A DNA stretch of 58,600 bases from SAR86 cluster bacterium AG-390-O18. Its GTDB lineage: Bacteria; Pseudomonadota; Gammaproteobacteria; Magnimaribacterales; AG-339-G14. Location: assembly GCA_003279605.1 (NCBI GenBank), contig QCHF01000003.1:1-58600 (forward strand), given 5' to 3'. This document shows positions 52,658 through 58,600 of the stretch, in pieces. The notes beneath the pieces were generated by a model. That model did not search any database, was not told the DNA's origin, and saw only the letters and a list, made by a program, of their open reading frames with translations. Position 1 is the stretch's first letter, and the number at the start of each line of letters is the position of its first letter. Made by a program: the position numbers and the translations under genes.

Positions 52658-55179
52658 ATGGATGACATAACAGAAGATGTAATTCCCGTTAATATTACGG
52701 ACGAATTAAAGAATTCTTATATGGATTATGCAATGAGCGTAATCGTTGGGAGAGCTTTGCCAGACGCCAGGGATGGTTTAAAACCGGTGCATAGAAGAAC
52801 TCTTTATGCCATGTTCAGACTTAATAATGAATGGAACAGACCCCATTTGAAATCAGCAAGAATTGTTGGTGAGGTAATGGGTAAATATCACCCTCATGGA
52901 GATTCAGCAATCTATCAGACGGTGGTCAGAATGGCACAAGAATTTAGTCTGCGTTACCCCTTAGTTGATGGTCAGGGGAATTTTGGTTCAATGGATGGAG
53001 ATGGCGCAGCAGCCATGAGATATACCGAAGCTAGGATGGCAAAAATTAGTAATGCTCTTCTAAATGATATAAATAAAGAAACTGTCGATTACGTTGAGAA
53101 TTACGACGGTACCGAACTAATTCCAGAAGTACTTCCAGCATCATATCCTAATTTGTTGGTTAATGGATCTTCTGGCATAGCTGTAGGATTAGCCACCAAT
53201 ATTCTTCCCCATAATTTGAGTGAAACAATTAATGGAGCTTTGGCAATTTTAAAAAATCCAGAAATATCCATTGATGAATTGGTAACTATAGTTCCTGGGC
53301 CTGACTTTCCAACAGGAGGAATCATAAATGGCAAGGCGGGTGCTATTGAAGCTGCTAAGACTGGAAGAGGAAAAGTTGTTCTGAGAGCCAAAGTAGAAAT
53401 TGAAAATGAGAAAAATGAAAAGAGTAGATTAATCATTTCTGAAATTCCTTATCAGGTAAATAAAGCCAACTTGGTAGAAAAAATTGCAGATCTTTCAAAA
53501 GACAAAAAAATTGACGGCATATCTGAAATTCGAGATGAATCAGATAGAGAAGGGGTCAGAATAGTTGTAGATCTCAAAACCGGTCAAAATCCTGAAGTAA
53601 TTTTGAATAATTTGTATGCACAGTCTCAACTAGAAACCTCTTTCGGTATAAATAATGTTGCTATCGTTGACCGAGTTCCAAAAGTTTTAAATTTAAAGGA
53701 ACTTCTTGAAATATTCTTAAGTCACAGACGGTCTGTTGTCTCAAGAAGAACAGCTTTTGATTTAGCAAAGTCAAAAGATAGAGGTCATATTTTAGAAGGC
53801 TTAACAATTGCCCTTTCAAATATTGATCCAATAATTGATTTAATAAAAAAATCCAAAGATCCCAATGAAGCTAAACGCAAACTACTAGCTAAAAAATGGA
53901 AATCTACTTTAATTAATAACTTATTAAAAAAAGCAGGTTCAATTGATACTCGTCCTGAGGATATATTTGAAGAATTTGGTCTTTCAGGTTCCAGCTACAA
54001 ACTTTCTTCAAAACAAGCTCAAGCTATTCTCGATTTAAGGCTACAAAGACTTACGGGTTTAGAGCAAGATAATTTAATTAAAGAGTATGAAGAGGTTCTT
54101 CAAGACATTGCTGCTTTGAATGAAATTCTAGAAAATCCTGAAAGGTTACAAGAAGTAATTGAAGAAGAACTTTTATCCGTTAAGGAAGAATTTGGCGACG
54201 AAAGAAAAACTCCTATCGAAGATAAATTAGATCTTTCCACTGAAGATTTAATCAAACCTGAAGATATGGTTGTTACCATTTCGAATATGGGCTATGCAAA
54301 AACTCAACCTCTTGAGGTATATCAATCTCAAAGAAGAGGCGGCATGGGTAAAACAGCGGCATCAGTTAAAGATGAGGATTTTGTTGAACAATTAATAGTT
54401 GCTAATACTCACAGAACTCTTTTATGTTTTTCAAACCTAGGAAAAGTTTATTGGCTTAAAGTTTATGAAATTCCTCAAGCTTCTAGAACAGCAAAAGGAA
54501 GACCTCTTGTAAATTTAATTGATTTGGATGAATCGGAAAGAGTTACCAGCCTCTTAGATGTAGAGTCTTTTGAGGGTGAAGCCTATGTATTCATGGCCAC
54601 GCAAAATGGGATAGTTAAAAAAACTCCCTTATCGGAATTTAAGAAACCTAGAAAGAATGGTAAACGAGCAATAAAACTCGACTACAATGATGAGCTTGTC
54701 GGCACTCTTCTGACTGATGGCAGTGCTGATTTAATGGTAGTTTCTAATGCCGGAAAAGCAGTATTTTTCAATGAGGCAGATGCTAGATCTATGGGTAGAG
54801 ACACTCGAGGAGTCAAAGGCATTACTCTAGATGGAGGCCAAAAAGTAATCTCTTTATTAAAACCTTCTAAAGAGTCAGAGATATTAACCGTTTCAGAAAA
54901 AGGGTACGGGAAAAGATCAAAAGTTAATGATTTTAGAAAACCAAAAGAGGAGCTAAAGGTGTTATAGCCATGCAGACTTCTGATAGAAATGGGAGTTTAA
55001 TTTCTGCTAAGGAAGTTAGCGAAATGGATGAAGTTATTCTGATCACTAACAAAGGAATGCTTGTAAGGACCAAAGTATCAGAAATTAGTTTGATCGGTAG
55101 AAATACTCAAGGTGTAAGAGTCATCAAGCTCAAAGAAGATGAGGCTCTTAATGGACTTGCATTAGCTATTGATTCGTAA
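52658..55179 (+). CDS. gyrA: DNA gyrase subunit A, reading frame broken near the 3' end
   Basis: Type II topoisomerase breakage-reunion subunit. The main frame runs to a TAG at 54965-54967 (769 residues). The rest of the C-terminal domain, including R-T-K-V-S-E-I and R-N-T-Q-G-V-R, continues in the -1 frame to 55179; joined, the protein is about 840 residues. Tyr122 (R-Y-T-E) is the catalytic residue, numbering matches E. coli to this point, and Q-R-R-G-G-M-G-K is the GyrA box that excludes ParC. Position 87 is Gln rather than Asp. The break at A4 (54943-54946) is most simply a missing A; programmed -1 frameshifting is an alternative. serC follows, the expected neighbour. Confidence 0.93.
54941..54967 (+). 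other. gyrA frame break: A-run and premature TAG
   Basis: The main frame reads CCA AAA GAG GAG CTA AAG GTG TTA TAG. Stepping back one base at the A run (or inserting one A) reads [12 protein letters not shown], which resumes GyrA homology without loss. The slip would be a one-tRNA shift on A-AAA-G. An SD-like GAGGAG lies just 3' rather than 5' of the run, unlike dnaX-type signals. No strong hairpin is evident downstream. Confidence 0.85.
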
Positions 55180-55190
55180 ATAATTTATCT

Positions 55191-56273
55191 ATGTCTAGAA
55201 ATTACAACTTTTGCGCTGGACCTGCAGCACTTCCAAATGAAGTTTTGGATCAATTAAAAGCAGAAATACCTGATTGGCAAGGAAAAGGTTTATCCGTCAT
55301 GGAAATGAGCCATAGAAGTAAAGAGTTTATTGAGATCGCTGAAACTGCAAAACAGGATTTCATTGATTTATTGGAAATAAATGACGACTACGATGTTCTT
55401 TTTGTTCAAGGAGGTGCTTCCCTGCAATTTTCAATGATTCCAATGAATCTCTTAGAAAATAATCATGCTTTATGCAGTTATCTTGATGTGGGACAGTGGT
55501 CCAAGAAAGCTATTAAAGAAGCAAAGAAATTTGGACAGGTAGAAATTTCTGCATCTTCAGCAGATTTATCTTATAAAAAATACCCAAAACCTGATACTTG
55601 GAAAATCCATCCTGACTCTATTTTCACTCATCTTGTATTGAACGAAACAATTGATGGAGTTTGTCTCAGGAACTTAGACAATCTTCCAAAGAGAAGTCTT
55701 GTTGCAGATTGCTCTTCTTGTATTCTTTCTGAGCCTCTTGATGTTACAAAATTCAGTATGCTTTATGCGGGGGCTCAAAAAAATATAGGCCCCTCTGGAT
55801 TAGCTATTATTGTTATAAAAAAAGACCTTCTTGAGGAAAAAGATAGTCTGCCAGCTATGATGCAATATAAGACTTATGCTGATTCAGACTCAATGTATAA
55901 CACCCCACCTACATTTGCCTGGTACTTATCAGGTATGGTTTTTAAATGGTTAAAAAAGAATGGGGGCCTTACGAACCAAAAGAATGTTAATGAGTCAAAA
56001 GCTAACAAACTTTATTCTTACATAGACCAAAGTGATTTTTATAAAAATGATGTTGACAAAGAATCTAGATCTATAATGAATGTTCCATTTCTGTTGGGGG
56101 AAGATTCTTTAAATAGTAAATTTTTAGCAGAATCTGAAGGTAATGGATTATTAAATCTTGCCGGTCATAGATCTGTTGGCGGCATGAGAGCAAGTATTTA
56201 CAACGGAGTTCCTGAAGAGGGAGTAGATGCTTTGATAGATTTTATGAAAGAATTTGAAAAAAATAATGGCTGA
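55191..56273 (+). CDS. serC: Phosphoserine aminotransferase
   Basis: Class V PLP aminotransferase for serine synthesis, also acting in pyridoxal synthesis. The 360-residue protein has F-C-A-G-P-A-A-L-P near 6-14, M-E-M-S-H-R-S near 37-43, Q-G-G-A-S-L-Q-F near 75-82, and the PLP lysine in Y-A-G-A-Q-K-N-I-G-P-S near 191-201. H-R-S-V-G-G-M-R-A-S-I-Y-N lies near 327-339. It follows gyrA by 11 bases and overlaps pheA by 8 bp; gyrA-serC-pheA is a gammaproteobacterial cluster. Confidence 0.96.
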   Translation: MSRNYNFCAGPAALPNEVLDQLKAEIPDWQGKGLSVMEMSHRSKEFIEIAETAKQDFIDLLEINDDYDVLFVQGGASLQFSMIPMNLLENNHALCSYLDVGQWSKKAIKEAKKFGQVEISASSADLSYKKYPKPDTWKIHPDSIFTHLVLNETIDGVCLRNLDNLPKRSLVADCSSCILSEPLDVTKFSMLYAGAQKNIGPSGLAIIVIKKDLLEEKDSLPAMMQYKTYADSDSMYNTPPTFAWYLSGMVFKWLKKNGGLTNQKNVNESKANKLYSYIDQSDFYKNDVDKESRSIMNVPFLLGEDSLNSKFLAESEGNGLLNLAGHRSVGGMRASIYNGVPEEGVDALIDFMKEFEKNNG

Positions 56274-57354
56274 AAAAAATCTACCAAATAATTTAACTGA
56301 CAATAGAAAAGAAATTGATCAAATTGACCAAAAGCTTCTTAATCTCATCCACGAAAGATCTAAGCTTGTTATAAATGCTGGAAAAATAAAAAAGAAATCA
56401 GGTGATAAAACATTCTACAGACCAGATAGAGAAGCAAGTTTAATTAAGACTTTACAAAAGAAAAATAAAAGTTCTATTCCCGCCGAAAAAATTAAATTTA
56501 TTTTTAAAGAAATTATCTCAGCATGCTTTACCCTTGAAAAAAAAATAAAAGTTTATTACTTGGGCCCTAAAGGCACTTTTTCAGAAATTGCAACAACAAG
56601 GCATTTTGGAAGTTCTGTTGAAAAAGTAGAAACAGAGAATATTCGAGATGTTTTTAAAGAAGTAGCAAAAGATAAAAATTCCTATGGAATGATACCTTTT
56701 GAAAATTCAATTGAAGGTATGGTGAATCAATCTTTAGATAATCTCATAGAAAGCAACCTAAAAATTTGTTCAGAATTGGAATTACCTATAGAACATTGCC
56801 TTATTTCATCTGAAAAGAACATAAAGAAACTTAATACTGTTTACGGGCATCCTCAAGCTCTTGCTCAATGTCGTAATTGGCTAAGTAAAAATCTTCCTAA
56901 AGTAAAAATTATTGAAACTGAAAGTTCTGCCAAAGCAGCCCAGTTGATTAAGAATAAACCTGGAAAAGGCTCTATAGGACCAGAAAAATTATCTGATATT
57001 TATTCGTTAAATTTATTGAAAGAAAAAATTCAAGATCAACTAACCAATACAACTAGGTTCTTGGTAATTGGAAATGAATTTCCAGAGAAAACTTCTGACG
57101 ATAAAACGTCGATAAGTTTAAGTTTAAATAATGAACAGGGAGCCTTGTTAAAAGTTTTAAAGATAGTAAATATGAATAAAATCAATCTTACAAATATCTT
57201 ATCCAGACCGGTTAAGAAAAATAAGTGGCAATATTCTTTCTTTCTAGAGTTCTCTGGACATGCTTCAGATAAAAATGTTTTAAAGTTATTTAAAGAACTT
57301 CAAAAAGTTAGTTATGACCTTAAGGTCTTAGGTTCCTATCCAGCAGCGTACTAA
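56266..57354 (+). CDS. pheA: Chorismate mutase/prephenate dehydratase (P-protein)
   Basis: Bifunctional enzyme of phenylalanine synthesis. I choose ATG 56266 (362 residues), which overlaps the serC stop by 8 bp; an ATG at 56254 is also open. The AroQ mutase domain occupies about 10-95 (I-D-Q-I-D-Q-K-L-L-N-L-I near 19-30). The dehydratase domain about 100-275 has G-P-K-G-T-F-S near 104-110, P-F-E-N-S-I-E-G near 145-152 and N-T-T-R-F near 260-264. The ACT domain (about 280-362) carries L-S-R-P where feedback-inhibited enzymes usually have E-S-R-P. hisC starts three bases after the stop. Confidence 0.95.
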   Translation: MAEKNLPNNLTDNRKEIDQIDQKLLNLIHERSKLVINAGKIKKKSGDKTFYRPDREASLIKTLQKKNKSSIPAEKIKFIFKEIISACFTLEKKIKVYYLGPKGTFSEIATTRHFGSSVEKVETENIRDVFKEVAKDKNSYGMIPFENSIEGMVNQSLDNLIESNLKICSELELPIEHCLISSEKNIKKLNTVYGHPQALAQCRNWLSKNLPKVKIIETESSAKAAQLIKNKPGKGSIGPEKLSDIYSLNLLKEKIQDQLTNTTRFLVIGNEFPEKTSDDKTSISLSLNNEQGALLKVLKIVNMNKINLTNILSRPVKKNKWQYSFFLEFSGHASDKNVLKLFKELQKVSYDLKVLGSYPAAY

Positions 57355-57357
57355 TCT

Positions 57358-58485
57358 ATGAAGAATTCATTTTTAGAAAATCTTAATCAAGGTGTTCTTG
57401 GACTTAAACCCTATGAACCAGGATTACCACTAGAACATACTCAAAAGAAATTAGGTCTAGAAAAAATGATCAAACTGGCTAGCAATGAAAACCCTTTAGG
57501 ACCGAGTCCAAAGGCTTTAGATTTGCTTCAAGGGAAAATGAATAGCTTTTCATCCGAATTAAACAGATATCCTGATGGAAACGCTTATGAATTAAAGGAA
57601 GCTATATCGAAAAAATACTGTGTAGATCCAAATCAAATAACAATAGGTAATGGCTCAAATGATTTAATTGAGTTTGTCTCTAGGTGTTTTTTGAGGGAAG
57701 GAAAAAAAGCAATTTATTCACAACATGGATTTGCTATTTACCCATTAGCTATAAAAGCAACTGGAGCTCTTCCAGTAAAATCTAAAGCAAAAAATTGGGG
57801 TCATGATTTGGAATTAATGATCGATTTAATTGATGAAAAGACAAAAGTTGTTTTTATAGCCTCTCCAAACAATCCTACTGGAACAGCAAAAACTCTTTTA
57901 GAGATTAATGATTTTTTGGATAATTTACCCGATGATATCCTGGTTTTTCTTGATCAAGCTTATTACGAGTATATAGAAGGCTCAGAGTTTGATATTCCTT
58001 TTTCATTAATTGATGATCATCCTAATTTAGTCATTTCACGAAGCTTTTCTAAAGCTCATGGATTAGCAGCATTAAGATTAGGCTTTTGCGTTTCAAATCC
58101 TGAGTTATCTGACTATTTAAATAGAGTCAGACAGCCTTTTAACGCAAACTCACTTGCCTTAAATTTAGGAAAAGTTGCTCTCTCTGATCAAGAACATATT
58201 AGTAAATCCGTAAAAATTAATTCTTCCGGCATGGACAGAGTAAAAAAAGCCTTCACTAACCTTGATTTCAACTATATTGAATCTTGGGGAAATTTTATTT
58301 CTTTTGATGCCAAGCAAGACTCTGATGTTGCTTTTCAATACTTTTTAGAAAAGGGAGTTATCCTCAGATCGTTAAAAGTATACGAAATGCCTCAGCATTT
58401 GAGAGTTTCCATTGGTACTGAAGAGGAGATGGATTTTTTTCTCCAAGTATTAGAGGACTATGAAAAAGACCTTTCTAAAAAATAA
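57358..58485 (+). CDS. hisC: Histidinol-phosphate aminotransferase
   Basis: PLP class I/II aminotransferase. In this pheA-hisC-tyrA cluster the enzyme may also serve aromatic amino acid transamination, as reported for related HisC2-type enzymes. The 375-residue protein has L-A-S-N-E-N-P-L-G-P-S near 40-50, I-G-N-G-S-N-D-L near 97-104, S-P-N-N-P-T-G near 171-177, Q-A-Y-Y-E-Y near 201-206, and the PLP lysine in S-R-S-F-S-K-A-H-G-L near 229-238. C-terminal L-R-V-S-I-G-T is present. The next gene starts inside its last codons. Confidence 0.94.
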   Translation: MKNSFLENLNQGVLGLKPYEPGLPLEHTQKKLGLEKMIKLASNENPLGPSPKALDLLQGKMNSFSSELNRYPDGNAYELKEAISKKYCVDPNQITIGNGSNDLIEFVSRCFLREGKKAIYSQHGFAIYPLAIKATGALPVKSKAKNWGHDLELMIDLIDEKTKVVFIASPNNPTGTAKTLLEINDFLDNLPDDILVFLDQAYYEYIEGSEFDIPFSLIDDHPNLVISRSFSKAHGLAALRLGFCVSNPELSDYLNRVRQPFNANSLALNLGKVALSDQEHISKSVKINSSGMDRVKKAFTNLDFNYIESWGNFISFDAKQDSDVAFQYFLEKGVILRSLKVYEMPQHLRVSIGTEEEMDFFLQVLEDYEKDLSKK

Positions 58486-58600
58486 AAAAAACATCCAGTT
58501 TTTAATTATTGGTCTTGGTTTAATTGGCGGTTCTATAGCAAAAAGACTCTCAAAAAATGGTTTTGAGGTTTTAGCTATTGAAAAGAATAAATCCCATTTA
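58460..58600 (+). CDS. tyrA: Prephenate dehydrogenase, N-terminal fragment cut by the window edge
   Basis: A frame starting at ATG 58460 inside hisC (26-bp overlap) stays open to the window end (47 codons). It contains the Rossmann dinucleotide loop I-I-G-L-G-L-I-G-G-S (about residues 16-25), the standard TyrA opening. The second beta strand ends in a Glu (A-I-E-K), as in NAD-preferring enzymes. Order gyrA-serC-pheA-hisC-tyrA agrees with Pseudomonas-type clusters, where aroA usually follows or is fused. The start codon choice is uncertain. Confidence 0.8.
   Translation, partial: MKKTFLKNKKNIQFLIIGLGLIGGSIAKRLSKNGFEVLAIEKNKSHL

Noticed and set aside
54970-55179. Independent 69-residue gene after gyrA
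   Set aside because: Its sequence is the missing GyrA C-terminal blade in the -1 frame, and the only SD-like element is about 17 bases from its ATG. It is better treated as part of gyrA.
52658-55179. ParC instead of GyrA
   Set aside because: The Q-R-R-G-G-M-G-K GyrA box and the serC-pheA neighbours identify gyrA.

Overview
The window is a gene-dense, AT-rich (roughly one third G+C by eye) stretch of a streamlined gammaproteobacterial chromosome. Gene neighbourhoods are those of Gammaproteobacteria: algC-argB-slmA, miaA-hflK-hflC-hisZ-purA, nrdR-ribD-ribBA-ribH-nusB, xseB-ispA-dxs, scpA-scpB-rluB, ubiG next to a MupP-type phosphatase, and gyrA-serC-pheA-hisC-tyrA. Low G+C, very short or negative intergenic distances, a large TonB-dependent receptor and FadD/thiolase-type lipid genes fit a marine oligotroph of the SAR86 type. 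That assignment is inference; there is no rRNA gene here. I see no tRNA, rRNA, CRISPR array, insertion sequence or prophage, and no gene-free stretch longer than about 210 bases.

Layout. 1-5.8 kb: shikimate kinase, PBP1a, the division/nucleoid-occlusion regulator SlmA, acetylglutamate kinase and phosphomannomutase. 5.8-15 kb: ilvE, then an accessory envelope/glycoconjugate block (GT4 glycosyltransferase, methyltransferase, alpha/alpha-toroid protein of the prenyltransferase/squalene-cyclase fold, and a convergent second methyltransferase), an alpha/beta hydrolase coupled to panB-panC, then the lipid A acyltransferase and Kdo transferase genes. 15-22.3 kb: PII protein, acyl-CoA synthetase and the miaA-hflKC-hisZ-purA run, which lacks the usual hfq and hflX. 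22.3-27.7 kb (minus strand): riboflavin genes with nusB and nrdR, glyA and an unusual nth. 27.9-34.6 kb: a 1303-residue TonB-dependent receptor ending at a textbook terminator, a thiolase, thiL and pgpA. 34.6-44.5 kb (minus strand): DAHP synthase, a two-gene replication module (a protein with three DnaT-type domains plus a lambda-P-like helicase loader), an RND efflux adaptor and pump, then xseB-ispA-dxs. 44.5-58.6 kb: nadE, scpAB-rluB, mupP and ubiG (minus strand), three-subunit pntAB, gyrA with an apparent frameshift, serC-pheA-hisC and the start of tyrA.

How the genes fit together: most are single-copy housekeeping functions (aromatic amino acids, NAD, riboflavin, pantothenate, thiamine, isoprenoids, peptidoglycan and lipid A, chromosome segregation and supercoiling). 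Accessory content is confined to the glycosyltransferase/methyltransferase/toroid block, the TonB receptor, the RND pump and the replication pair. The best candidates for little-described biology are the triple-DnaT plus P-like loader pair, the toroid-containing glycoconjugate block, and the Cys-paired, Ala-rich receptor. The gyrA frame break is the most important point to verify as data error or real biology.
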